A stretch of 38,221 nucleotides of DNA. It comes from a virus. The stretch covers positions 1-38,221 of IMG/VR virus record IMGVR_UViG_3300042691_019546. One strand, given 5' to 3'. Made by a program: the position numbers and the translations under genes. The stretch's first letter is position 1. Each line of letters begins with the position of its first letter. Shown here piece by piece: positions 28,529-38,083 of the stretch. The notes under the pieces are model-generated. The model made no database searches. It saw only the letters and a list, made by a program, of their open reading frames with translations, and was not told the DNA's origin.

Positions 28529-31500
28529 ATGGACCCGTCTGCGTTTCAGAACGCCATCAACGAGCAGAGGCGCAAGCGGTCACTTACTCCATTTCAGTCA
28601 GCGATTGAAGACATCAGGCTGAAGCGCCGAGAGGCGCAGTTGCCCGGTGGAGAAGAGGAAACTGCCTCCGCTACAGCCAAGCAATTGGGTGCCGGTGCTG
28701 GCGCCCTTGCCGTTGAACTGGCGATGTCTCCGTTTCAGGGATTGAGCGGACCGGTCGTTACGGAACTCGCAATGACCAAGACGATCAAGCCGGAGCGGCT
28801 TGGTCAGTTGGCCGAACTCAGCGCACAGCAGACGGCAGACCGATCTGCCGCCGGAATCGTTTCCCAGTTGGCTTACGGTGCAGTTACTTCTCTTGCGAGC
28901 GACATTGCGTCAACCGCCCGTGGCGTTTCGATGGTCACTGCGCCGTACACGCCGGTCGAGGCATTTGCCCGTGGCGCGCAGCAGACCGCGCAGTCTCGCC
29001 TTGACACTGTTCCGACCAACATCTCAAACGCGCTGACTCAGGGCGTGACGAGCATGGCGCTCATGGCTGGCACATCTGCCGCCGGTGTTCCTGCCGCTGC
29101 CCCAGCCGCCATGTTTGCCCGCAGCCTTGGCGCACAAGCGCAGGCATACGAGCAGGAATTCCTGAGCGGAACGATGGGCCAGAACCTGTCTCAGGCAGAC
29201 AGGTACATGGCTGCTGGTCTTGGCGCTGCGGTTGAGGCTGGCATCGAATACGGCGGTGGTCGAATGATCATGGGCGCGGCCAAGAAGTTGGTTGGCCGAT
29301 TTGCTGCTGGTCAGATCAAGAATCCGGTGTATTCGTTTGTGCGGACGGCTGCTGGTGGTGCCGCAGTTGAGGGTACTGAAGAGGCGCTTACCACCGGCAT
29401 TACCGAACAGGGAGTGACGCGACTCACCAAGCAGGAAACACCGACAGTCGGCAGCACACTTGGTCAGGCAACTGTTGACTTCATGTACGGCGCAATCGGT
29501 GGTGTCGGCGGAACGGTAACTGCGATGCCGTTTGCAGCCGCCGAACGCAAGGCTGTCGAGCGCAAGGTCGATGAGGTTCTGCGAAAGTCGCAGACCGAAT
29601 TTGCTAGCCCGGAGTTCTTGGAGAGGGCTACCGGCGGTCGAGTTCGCTCGATGGTGTCGATGACTCCAGATGAGCGTATTGCTGAAGTTGAGCAGCAGCG
29701 AGAGGCCGCTTTGTCTGCCCGTGGTACTTATGCGACAGCCGCGACAATGCACCAGAATCTTCTGGAGCAGCGCAAGAATCAGTCCGATGCGTTGAAGAAG
29801 GCGCAGCGTCGAAAGGATGCTGCTGGCATCAAGACCGCAGAAGATGCGATTGCGGACCTGACATCCAAGATCGACACATCCGAGCAGGGGCTGATCCTTC
29901 TTGCCGCAGACGCCAAGTCTGCCGAGGCTGGGTACTTTGCGTCCGCCGCTTTCCTTGCCCGCAATTCAGATCCTGTCCAGTTGTCTGTCGATGATGTCCT
30001 TCGCCAGAACAACGCCGCGACTGCTTCGGCATCAACCGATGCAGATCGGGCTGTCGAAAGCGAACTGAAGAACTTGGGTTACGAGGTCCAGTTCTACACG
30101 GGACCGAACAAGGATCAGGTCGGCTTCTACGATCCGGCTGCTCCAAACACGATCTTTGTCCAATCCGGACAGACGAACGCGGCGGAGGCGATTGGCATTG
30201 GTTACGAGGAAGGCGTTCACGGCATCCAGTATTCGGACGCTGCCTTGTGGCAGGCCATCCGCCAGATGCACAGCCCTCGCGCTGCGATCGACGCCGCCGT
30301 TCAGTATTTCACCCAGCGCACGAATCCAGAGGACATTGCCGCTCGTTCGGCAATCGATGCTCTCAGCAACCCACAGCGCGGAGCAGTTGATGCTCGATCC
30401 GCTGTTGCCAATCGATTCGGAAGCACCCTCGTCACTGCCGAGGGCGTAGCCAACGACATCCGCGATGGCGTCCAAACCCTGTTCCGTACCGGTCAGGCTC
30501 CGGGTCTTCTTGGTCGAGTCATTACGCGAATGGGCCTTCGTGGCCGTCAGGCTGCTACCGCCCTTCGCGTTCGCAACCTGATGATGGAGCGCGCATCGAC
30601 TCGCCAGCGCGGAGGAATCTCCGAGTTCGGTAGGCAGATTCAGGAAGCCAAGGGCGGCATTCAGGCGATGTCGGCATTTGAGCAGGAGGTTGCTCGCCGT
30701 GCCGCTGCACCGGCCCCTGCACCTGCACCGGCGCCAGTTTCGGCTCCCGCCGCCGCGCCATCGCCCGCCGCGCCATCGCCCGCCGCGCCAGCGACTGCAC
30801 CCGCTCCGGGCATGTTGTTCGCTCGCGCGCGGCGAGAGAGTGATATCGGTCACAAGCGCGAAAAGACCACTGGACGATATGTTGGAGCGCCAGATTGGGT
30901 TGGTGGCGATCCTGCCAAGTTGCGTGTCCTTCGCAACAAACTGCGTCAATTGGCAAAGGAAGGCGAAGTAGGCAAGTACTGGTACGAGAAGTCCAGCCGC
31001 GCGATTCTTGATGCGGTTGGTGGAGACATTGTCGAGGCAGAGAAACTCGTTGCGCTGATTGCGATCTATTCGCCCAACGCCACCGTCGCAGCAAACATGA
31101 CGATGGCGATGACTGCGTATTACCAGTTCAAGGCTGGGTTGCCGATCGAGGCTGGTCTTGGCGCATCGAATCGCAAGGCCGAAGATCTGCTGAAGAACAA
31201 CAAGCGTTGGGATGGAATCAAGACCAACTCGTTCTATCAGAACCTGATGGTTGATATCGATCCGTCCTATCTGGACACGAATGTCGCCACGATGGATATG
31301 TGGATGGCGCTCGCGTTCGATTACGGAGACAAGGTTCTCGATCAGGGGCCGAAGTATCGATTCTCAGAGCGCGAGATTCAGCGTCTTGCTGTGGAACTTG
31401 GATGGAAGCCGCATCAGGTTCAGGCCGCTATTTGGACTGCAATGAAGGGTCGAATCGATCCGATCCGCGATGCTTTGAAGCAAGAAGAAGTTCGCGTTGG

Positions 31501-34500
31501 TATTGGCGAGTTCGTTGAAGAAGTCGATAAGAAGACCGGCAAGAACAAGATCGTCTACAAGGTCAAGAAAGATCGCGAGCGAGATCACTTCAAGTTGGCG
31601 CACGAGATGGGAATGAGGGGCAAGGCGAATACCGCAGCCCTTGCGGAAAGCAAGTACGACTTTGGAGACGCGCTGAACGATCGCATGGTTCAGTTGTCTT
31701 GGGAAGCGACTCCGAGTACAGCGGCGAACGCGCCTCTTCCGGGCATCCACAATGCCCCGCTTGCACAGAAGATTGAATACCTGACCGACATTTCAGATGT
31801 CCTATCTCCCAACGGTCGAGACATCATCGCAGACATGGTTGGTTTGCCGCAAGGCCAGACCATCATTGGAATCAGTGCGTGGAAGGCTGCGATCGGTGCA
31901 GGCGCACAAACCTTCTACGCGGTTCCGATGGAAGGCGCCGGTGGCAAGCGACAGATCAAGGATGTAGCCAATGACATGCTGCGACTCGCGTCTGCGATTC
32001 GCGGATATGTATTGACTCAGGACATGGTGGTCTATCACACGCCGGTATTTGATTCGTCAGTCAAGTCTCAGAACGGTGTGCAACTACTGACCCAGCGATC
32101 ATTGACGCCTGATGAAATGCAGACGCTGTACAACGCGCTGAATGCCAAGTTCGGTACTTGGGATTTGGCTCCCGGCTATCTGCCACAAGGCGCTCGCATT
32201 CTGAACTTCGTCGAGGGGCTGGATAACAAGAAGTTCCACGACGGCGTGAGAGAAATCCTCACGGCCTTGCCGGATGATTTCGGTGGAGGTAACATAGAGT
32301 TCGGCAAGTACCGATCCGCAGGTGATGCGGTATTCAGCGACTGGAAGGACAACCCCAATGGCGAAATTTACCGAGAGATCATTGCCGCCCGATCACCCGA
32401 TCTTCTCCGAAGGGCCGACGATCTTCGCGCCAGTGTCGAAGCCGTCAACCGCCGCTTCGCAGACAAGTATGGGTGGGACAAGCCAACCGCAGCCGCAGCA
32501 GCCGCAGCCCCAGCAGCCAGCGAACAAGTAAGCGCCGAGCAAGAGCAGAGCAATCGGGCGCTCGCTGCTCGCCAGCGCGCAGTTGCCAACGCTCCAGCCA
32601 GTGCGATTCAGACTCAGCCGCTGCCAGCGGCGTTCTACTCAGCACTGAACCGCGCTATCGATGCGGCTCCAGACAAGTCCATGAAGCCTGACTCGTGGCG
32701 CCAGTTGATCACGAGCATGGTCAACAAGGGACAGGTCAAGTCTGAGGAGGTGTTCTGGTCTGGTCTTCAGCAGTTCATCGACCTGCTTGATCCCAATGTT
32801 GCCGTGAGCAAGGCACAGATTCGCGAGTCGTTGGGTGCCGGTGGTGTGTCGATCCGGCTCGTGCAACTGGATGATCCGCTCGACGATGTGTTCCAGAACA
32901 ATCGCTCAGCCTACCTTCCTCCGGGATATCAAATCACATTTGTTGAGGAGGACGAGGGATACTTTGAAGTTCGCGACGCAGCAGGTCAAGTTGCCTCTTC
33001 CGACGAAAACGATGCTGTTGCGGTTCAAACAGCATGGGAAAGTTATAACGCCGATGAACGCGCCGCAGGACGGACGCCGGTAAAGCCAACGGTGGGGCTT
33101 GCGTTGTATGGGCCGAGTCGTTTCCCCACCCAGACGCTTCGCGGTGGCAAGGACTATCGCGAGATGGTGATGCTGTTCGATAGAAGGCCAACGCCAGAAG
33201 TGACTGATGAGGATGTGAAGAACAGCGGATTGAGCGTTTTGTCTGTTGAATATGTGGGCAACACCACACGCTTTACAATTGTTCGCAATCTTCCATCGTC
33301 GAAACAGGGGGTAGTTAGAACTGAGACCGTCGATTTTGCAACTGTGGGAGGCCAGTGGACTAAGGACTACATCCTCAAGCAATATCTCACAAATCAACGG
33401 CGATCCGCTGCTGGCGCTCCATTCGCGGAATCGCACCACGAGGGAGTCGCGGAAGTTGCTGGATCAGAAGTGCTTCTGCACTACCGCGTGACTACCCGCG
33501 TAGTTGATGGCAAGCGTTACCTGTTCATCGAGGAGTTGCAGTCTGACTACGGCCAGAAGGGTCGAGCGCGTGGCTTCAAGCAACCGGGTGAAACTGGCGC
33601 AACGCAAGAACAGATTCAACAAGCGCGCGCTCGCGCGAAGAATGTTTTGCGCGACTACATTCTGAACCCCGATGAATATGAAGAAACAAAGAATGTTCTA
33701 GTACGCTTCTGGAAAGAGAGGGACAGCAATGATGTCTTCCTCAAGAAACTGGAGAAGCAATATGCGCGCACACGCGAAGGTTTGAATCCAGTTGAAAACC
33801 GCCAGTTGATTGCATCATGGGCGGATGCTTATAGGTCGTTGAAGGATGTGATGACCGCAGCAAATGTTGATCGAATCGGAGTTTCTCGCGGACCGATGGT
33901 GACATCCACTGATGCGTGGGTGACACTGGGTCTGAAGCAGATTCTGATGCAGGCCGTCAACGAGGGCTACGACGGAGTCGCATTCATCAACGGACGGCAG
34001 GAGGCAAAGCGAAACCAGCAGATCTACAAAGTGCCGTCGATCACATACCGAGATCTTGGCGATGGTCTGTATGACGCAATTACCGCAGACGCCGATGTCA
34101 ACATTGGAACGATCGAAGACATCAAGGATGAGTTTGGATCAACGGTTGCCGACATGATCAAGCGCGGCGAGGGTGTTCGCGCCGAAGGATCTGACCTGAC
34201 AACGATCGACACATCCGAGATGACCTTTGGAACTGAGGCGATGGAAGGTTTCTATGAAGGCATCGTGCCGAAGAACCTGAAGAAGTTGATATCCAAACTT
34301 GGCGGCCCCGAACTTGGCACGATTACGCTGTCTGAATTGGATAACCGTCCGAGTATTCGGGAAAGTGAAGATGTCGATGGAGCAACCCTTTACACGGTCG
34401 TTCGACCCAGCGACACCGGATTCGGCAATTCTCTGACTACCTACAGGACATTTGAGGCCGCACAGCGTCGCCTTGATGAAATCCAGAAGACCTTCGTTGG

Positions 34501-37500
34501 ACAACCAAGTCCGAAGCAAATTGCCTTGGAGATCACCGACGCGCTGGAAACCAATGTCCGAAAGGGCTTGGCTCTGTTTGCTCGCAGCCGCGAACAGCGT
34601 CAGGAATCGCTGGCATTCGCGATGGGTCGCCGCAGCGGTCAGGTCGCCGGAATGATGAAGGGCCGCGAGCAGGGTCTTCGCGAGGGCAAGGAGGAGCAGC
34701 GGCGCAAGGATGTCGTTCGTCGCCGCGAGATGCGCGCCAAGTTTGCCGAGCGAGTCGCTGGATTTGAGCAGCGCATCGAGAATGCTGCGCAGACGAACAC
34801 CGATCTTCGCCAGCGATTGAAGGATATGCGGGCTGCTGGAGTGGAGCAACGAGCCGACCTCATGGAGCGCGCCCGCGTTCGTGTGCTGAAGGCGTGGTTT
34901 GCAGGCCAGCAGAAGGGTTCCAACGCTGGGTACGAGCAGGCGAAGAAAGACATGGTTGCGATGCGGAAGGACGCATTGGCGATCATCAAGTTGCTTCCGC
35001 CGAGCATGCGCGGCGCATACGGCAACGCTCTTGCCACGATGAAGACTGTTGCTGGAATCGACCGTATCTCTCGCCGCGTGGTTCAGGATCTCGTGACCGC
35101 AGACGCTATCGACATGGTGAACGCGATCAATCGGATGGATCGCCGCGCTCGTAAGGTCGGGCTTCGTACCGACACTCGCGATGAGATCATCGACATGCTG
35201 AACACGGCTCGTGGAATGCTTGCGTCTGGACGGAACAGGCTGCTTCCATTCACCAACACGAGCGATCTGTCTGGGCGAATCAATGCAGCAAATGATCTGC
35301 TGGCTCAGGCTGTTGCCATGTTTGAGGACGAGCGGGCCGAGTACCGCATGGAGCGCGATGCTCGCGCTGCTGAATTTGAGCAGGATGCATCCGACCTGTC
35401 GGCCACGCTGGCTGGCAAGAAGGGTCTTCCACCAGAGCGTCTCGCATCGCAGGCTCCGCGCCGTGGCGTGTTCGGGCAGTTGTTCAGCAACAACGCGAAC
35501 ATGGACATGTACACGATCATGGAAAGGCTGGAGGGTTCAGCGAGTGGTGTGCTGAACAAACTCTGGAGCGGCCTGATCGCGGGCAAGAATGCGATGCTGA
35601 AGGATCGCCGCGATCTTGATACCCGAATTGATCAGGCTCTTCGCCGTGCTGGCTATGACGGATACGACGGCTATGCCACTCGTGCAGCCGGTCTGTACGG
35701 CGATGCTACTGCGGAGACTGTCGAGGTCAAGATTGGCGGAGAGATGCGCCGGATCACGGTGGATCAGATGATGCATCTTGCGGCGTTGGACAACGATACC
35801 GTCGAACTATTGATGGATGAGAATGATCCAGAGACGCGATCCAGCCCGATCGTGTTTGCGACATATCGCTACGAGCAGCCCATCTATCTGACCAAGCAGG
35901 AGCATGCGGCTCTCGTTGCTGGTTTGACCCCGCGACAGACTGCGCTGATCAGCGAACTCAAGGCGATCCTTGAGGGTTCTGTGCAGCCCCGCGTGTTTGA
36001 GATTCACTTCCAGCAGCAGGGCAAACAGCCGCCGCGTGTCGAGGGCTACTTCCCGCGATCCAGACTCAGCGATGAGGTCGGCGGCGAAGTGGTCGATCCA
36101 AACATGCAGCCGGGTCAGGTGCTGAACACCATGCTGACTAACGCTGGGTTCCTTCAGAAGCGAGTCCGTAGTTCTGCTCCGCTGGTGATCGGCGGCATGA
36201 TGCGAACCTTCGACGGCCACATTGACGAGGCTCTGCGACTGATTCACCTCGCGATTCCCCTTCGTCATGCGATGACTGTGCTTCGCCGTCGCGGCGTTCG
36301 ATCGAACATCGAGCGGATCATGGGTCGGGGCAGCAATGACGCCGTCCGAATGCTGGTTCTCAACGGTGTCGGACTGAGCGGAAAGCCGCAGGGTGATCTG
36401 GTCGAGATGGTGAACAGCAACATCAGCGGCGCCCTGCTGCTGATCAACCCGAAGACATGGTTGCGCCAGTTGGGCGGAGCATTCCGTCTAGTCACTGAGT
36501 TCGATGCCGACGCATGGGCCACAGGTCTGGCGGCATCTCTTACGCTGACACCATCGCAGCGCGCGCAGCAGATCCAGCAGATCGAAAGCACGAACGGATA
36601 CTTCTACGAGCGTCACCGCCGATCGCAGGTTGGACTGTTTGCCAATGTGCTTGGCGATCCCCGCACGGGACGCGAGCAGTTCGCGAACGGCATGCGAGCC
36701 GTTGGTCGCGCTCTTGCTACCGCTGGAGAGGACGCCGCTGCCGGTCGATGGCTACAGGCCGCAAACGATGTGCGTCAGGGAGTCACTGGCGTTGGACGCA
36801 TCATGCGAGCGGTTGACTTTGCTCTGCGAGGCGTGGACCGACAGATCATGCTGGTCGCATACAACGCAGCACTCGCGCAGTTGCGCCAGACCAATCCTTC
36901 GATGCCGAACATTGAGGATGCTGCGGCTGCGTTGGCAGAGCGGTCATTCCGCAGGACGCAGAATGTCAGCGATCCAATGGATGACACGATGTACTCTGCC
37001 CAGCAGAAGTTCAGCCGTGGAATCGGTCGCCTGATGTTCCCGTTCAGCAGCGATCCGCTGAAGGCATACAACCAGATGCGCCGCGCCTATGCGAGTGGAG
37101 ACGCGACACGAATTGCCAAGGCTACGGCTGGAGTTGGAACGAACATTCTGGCTGGCGCGGCTGTGAACCCCTTGTGGGCTGCGGCGGGCCTCGCGATCGC
37201 GTCTGCGTTCAACTCTGGCGACGATGACGAGGTGATCGCAGAGATGCTCCGCGAGAAGGAAACCAACGCGGCGGCTCGACGAATCGCTTCAGATGTCATG
37301 GCGACTGCCTTTGGCAACGCTGGAATGCTCGCTAGTGGAATCATCGAGGCAGCGGTTGGCGATCCTCGTATGGCCGAAGATGTCGGAGAACCTCTGGCGA
37401 TCCGCGCCCTTGGCGACCTTGCCACGGCCACTGCCACCGGCCAGTTCGGTCGCGCTGGCGGCATCGCTGCTCAGATGGTTGGTGTGCCGGTGGTTGCGCC

Positions 37501-37675
37501 ACTCAGCGCCATCACATCGACGGCTGCTGCTGTGCGGCCAAGCGACGAGAAACTGCTGACTGAGTACCGCAAGCGTCGGAAGGCTGGAACGCTGACGCCC
37601 CAGCAGGCTCGTCGCATGCGTGTTCTTGAGGCTTCAGAGCGACTGCGCAAGTTGCGCGAACAATCTACCCAGTGA
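28529..37675 (+). CDS. Giant polyvalent internal virion protein (3048 aa)
   Basis: The ATG lies seven bases after GGAGG. Modules in order: a Gly/Ala-rich hydrophobic region (about 50-340); a coiled coil (378-470); a metallopeptidase-like segment with EEGVH at 560-564; an Ala/Pro linker (725-760); and LFARAR (763-768). Then comes a helical DUF7178-like domain (788-1315, WYEKSSRAILDAVGGD, AIYSPNATVAAN), a second linker (1318-1340), and a polyvalent-protein domain of the PLxRFG group (1368-2015). That domain has FIEELQSDYGQKGRARGF at 1666, LKQILMQAVNEGYDG near 1800 and EAMEGFYEG at 1903. LFARSR follows at 2016-2021, then long coiled coils to about 2330, and a C-terminal part with hydrophobic segments and FPFSSDPLKAYNQMRR near 2836. 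Such proteins are thought to travel in the virion and act in the new host. Individual activities are unproven. Confidence 0.8.
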   Translation: MDPSAFQNAINEQRRKRSLTPFQSAIEDIRLKRREAQLPGGEEETASATAKQLGAGAGALAVELAMSPFQGLSGPVVTELAMTKTIKPERLGQLAELSAQQTADRSAAGIVSQLAYGAVTSLASDIASTARGVSMVTAPYTPVEAFARGAQQTAQSRLDTVPTNISNALTQGVTSMALMAGTSAAGVPAAAPAAMFARSLGAQAQAYEQEFLSGTMGQNLSQADRYMAAGLGAAVEAGIEYGGGRMIMGAAKKLVGRFAAGQIKNPVYSFVRTAAGGAAVEGTEEALTTGITEQGVTRLTKQETPTVGSTLGQATVDFMYGAIGGVGGTVTAMPFAAAERKAVERKVDEVLRKSQTEFASPEFLERATGGRVRSMVSMTPDERIAEVEQQREAALSARGTYATAATMHQNLLEQRKNQSDALKKAQRRKDAAGIKTAEDAIADLTSKIDTSEQGLILLAADAKSAEAGYFASAAFLARNSDPVQLSVDDVLRQNNAATASASTDADRAVESELKNLGYEVQFYTGPNKDQVGFYDPAAPNTIFVQSGQTNAAEAIGIGYEEGVHGIQYSDAALWQAIRQMHSPRAAIDAAVQYFTQRTNPEDIAARSAIDALSNPQRGAVDARSAVANRFGSTLVTAEGVANDIRDGVQTLFRTGQAPGLLGRVITRMGLRGRQAATALRVRNLMMERASTRQRGGISEFGRQIQEAKGGIQAMSAFEQEVARRAAAPAPAPAPAPVSAPAAAPSPAAPSPAAPATAPAPGMLFARARRESDIGHKREKTTGRYVGAPDWVGGDPAKLRVLRNKLRQLAKEGEVGKYWYEKSSRAILDAVGGDIVEAEKLVALIAIYSPNATVAANMTMAMTAYYQFKAGLPIEAGLGASNRKAEDLLKNNKRWDGIKTNSFYQNLMVDIDPSYLDTNVATMDMWMALAFDYGDKVLDQGPKYRFSEREIQRLAVELGWKPHQVQAAIWTAMKGRIDPIRDALKQEEVRVGIGEFVEEVDKKTGKNKIVYKVKKDRERDHFKLAHEMGMRGKANTAALAESKYDFGDALNDRMVQLSWEATPSTAANAPLPGIHNAPLAQKIEYLTDISDVLSPNGRDIIADMVGLPQGQTIIGISAWKAAIGAGAQTFYAVPMEGAGGKRQIKDVANDMLRLASAIRGYVLTQDMVVYHTPVFDSSVKSQNGVQLLTQRSLTPDEMQTLYNALNAKFGTWDLAPGYLPQGARILNFVEGLDNKKFHDGVREILTALPDDFGGGNIEFGKYRSAGDAVFSDWKDNPNGEIYREIIAARSPDLLRRADDLRASVEAVNRRFADKYGWDKPTAAAAAAAPAASEQVSAEQEQSNRALAARQRAVANAPASAIQTQPLPAAFYSALNRAIDAAPDKSMKPDSWRQLITSMVNKGQVKSEEVFWSGLQQFIDLLDPNVAVSKAQIRESLGAGGVSIRLVQLDDPLDDVFQNNRSAYLPPGYQITFVEEDEGYFEVRDAAGQVASSDENDAVAVQTAWESYNADERAAGRTPVKPTVGLALYGPSRFPTQTLRGGKDYREMVMLFDRRPTPEVTDEDVKNSGLSVLSVEYVGNTTRFTIVRNLPSSKQGVVRTETVDFATVGGQWTKDYILKQYLTNQRRSAAGAPFAESHHEGVAEVAGSEVLLHYRVTTRVVDGKRYLFIEELQSDYGQKGRARGFKQPGETGATQEQIQQARARAKNVLRDYILNPDEYEETKNVLVRFWKERDSNDVFLKKLEKQYARTREGLNPVENRQLIASWADAYRSLKDVMTAANVDRIGVSRGPMVTSTDAWVTLGLKQILMQAVNEGYDGVAFINGRQEAKRNQQIYKVPSITYRDLGDGLYDAITADADVNIGTIEDIKDEFGSTVADMIKRGEGVRAEGSDLTTIDTSEMTFGTEAMEGFYEGIVPKNLKKLISKLGGPELGTITLSELDNRPSIRESEDVDGATLYTVVRPSDTGFGNSLTTYRTFEAAQRRLDEIQKTFVGQPSPKQIALEITDALETNVRKGLALFARSREQRQESLAFAMGRRSGQVAGMMKGREQGLREGKEEQRRKDVVRRREMRAKFAERVAGFEQRIENAAQTNTDLRQRLKDMRAAGVEQRADLMERARVRVLKAWFAGQQKGSNAGYEQAKKDMVAMRKDALAIIKLLPPSMRGAYGNALATMKTVAGIDRISRRVVQDLVTADAIDMVNAINRMDRRARKVGLRTDTRDEIIDMLNTARGMLASGRNRLLPFTNTSDLSGRINAANDLLAQAVAMFEDERAEYRMERDARAAEFEQDASDLSATLAGKKGLPPERLASQAPRRGVFGQLFSNNANMDMYTIMERLEGSASGVLNKLWSGLIAGKNAMLKDRRDLDTRIDQALRRAGYDGYDGYATRAAGLYGDATAETVEVKIGGEMRRITVDQMMHLAALDNDTVELLMDENDPETRSSPIVFATYRYEQPIYLTKQEHAALVAGLTPRQTALISELKAILEGSVQPRVFEIHFQQQGKQPPRVEGYFPRSRLSDEVGGEVVDPNMQPGQVLNTMLTNAGFLQKRVRSSAPLVIGGMMRTFDGHIDEALRLIHLAIPLRHAMTVLRRRGVRSNIERIMGRGSNDAVRMLVLNGVGLSGKPQGDLVEMVNSNISGALLLINPKTWLRQLGGAFRLVTEFDADAWATGLAASLTLTPSQRAQQIQQIESTNGYFYERHRRSQVGLFANVLGDPRTGREQFANGMRAVGRALATAGEDAAAGRWLQAANDVRQGVTGVGRIMRAVDFALRGVDRQIMLVAYNAALAQLRQTNPSMPNIEDAAAALAERSFRRTQNVSDPMDDTMYSAQQKFSRGIGRLMFPFSSDPLKAYNQMRRAYASGDATRIAKATAGVGTNILAGAAVNPLWAAAGLAIASAFNSGDDDEVIAEMLREKETNAAARRIASDVMATAFGNAGMLASGIIEAAVGDPRMAEDVGEPLAIRALGDLATATATGQFGRAGGIAAQMVGVPVVAPLSAITSTAAAVRPSDEKLLTEYRKRRKAGTLTPQQARRMRVLEASERLRKLREQSTQ

Positions 37676-37701
37676 GTTGTTTGTGTCCAGTTTGTGTCCG
37701 C

Positions 37702-37717
37702 ACGGTTTCGATACCGT
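37702..37717 (+). terminator. Weak hairpin after the giant gene
   Basis: ACGGT-TTCGAT-ACCGT forms a 5-bp stem, 27 bases after the stop at 37675. A direct repeat TTTGTGTCC (37680-37688, 37691-37699) precedes it. There is no T-tract. Apart from this and the promoter downstream, the 114-bp gap shows nothing. Confidence 0.3.
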
Positions 37718-37753
37718 CGTGGCATGAACTTGCAGAAATACTCGTGCATGTAT

Positions 37754-37790
37754 TGGACATCAGCCGATGTGTGGTGTATGGTACACCACA
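37754..37790 (+). promoter_or_regulatory. Promoter with class B operator for the ribbon-helix-helix gene
   Basis: -35 TGGACA (37754-37759), 17 bp, -10 TATGGT (37777-37782). A perfect 9-bp inverted repeat TGTGGTGTA-TGG-TACACCACA (37770-37790) covers the -10 and start site, sharing TGGTGTA-N3-TACACCA with 8541-8557. Transcription would begin at about 37789-37790, on the A of the start codon. Confidence 0.75.
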
Positions 37791-38017
37791 TGGCACGGAA
37801 AACGAAGTTCATCTACATCGGTCTTCACGAGGCTCTCGCTCGTCGCGTTCGCGATGCAGCGAAGGCCAGCAACACCCGCATCTCTGCATTCGTGCAGTCG
37901 ATGCTTGATCAACACTACCCGGAGTCGCACAAGGCTTCTGACGAGGCTAACGAGCCGATCGTCATCACCGGCCAAGGCGACTACCAAACGATCGTTCGAC
38001 CCACAGACATCGCGTGA
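37790..38017 (+). CDS. Ribbon-helix-helix (Arc/MetJ-like) repressor
   Basis: This 75-residue protein has KTKFIYIGLHEALARRVRDA, then AKASNTRISAFVQSMLDQHY: a short strand followed by two helices, the RHH fold, with basic residues at the N-terminal strand that would enter the DNA major groove as a dimer. The C-terminal 35 residues (SDEANEPIVITGQGDYQTIV) may bind ligand or partner. The ATG lies at the predicted transcription start, with no ribosome site, so the mRNA is probably leaderless, as for lambda cI from PRM. Its promoter carries an operator that also covers the strong early promoter at 8541-8575, so self- and early-gene repression is the simplest model. Confidence 0.8.
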   Translation: MARKTKFIYIGLHEALARRVRDAAKASNTRISAFVQSMLDQHYPESHKASDEANEPIVITGQGDYQTIVRPTDIA

Positions 38018-38077
38018 TGTCTGTGAAATGAATAGGCCGCGTCAACATGGTCGATGCCGACGCGGCCCTGATTGGAG
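38002..38077 (+). promoter_or_regulatory. Double-hairpin leader of the exonuclease gene
   Basis: First hairpin: CACAGACATC-GCGT-GATGTCTGTG (38002-38025), with the repressor stop codon starting in its loop. Second: GGCCGCGTC (38035-38043), 15-nt loop, GACGCGGCC (38059-38067). The ribosome site GATTGGAG (38070-38077) follows three bases later and lies six bases before the GTG start. This is the same arrangement as in the leftward early leaders. Confidence 0.8.
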
Positions 38078-38083
38078 TCAATT

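Noticed and set aside
28529-37675. N4-like virion RNA polymerase
   Set aside because: Size and position fit, but no T7-type polymerase motifs were seen; the modules match polyvalent-protein patterns instead.
37700-37722. tRNA-like T-arm or attachment site
   Set aside because: ACGGT-TTCGAT-ACCGT has a wrong loop length and no other arms; no integrase is present.
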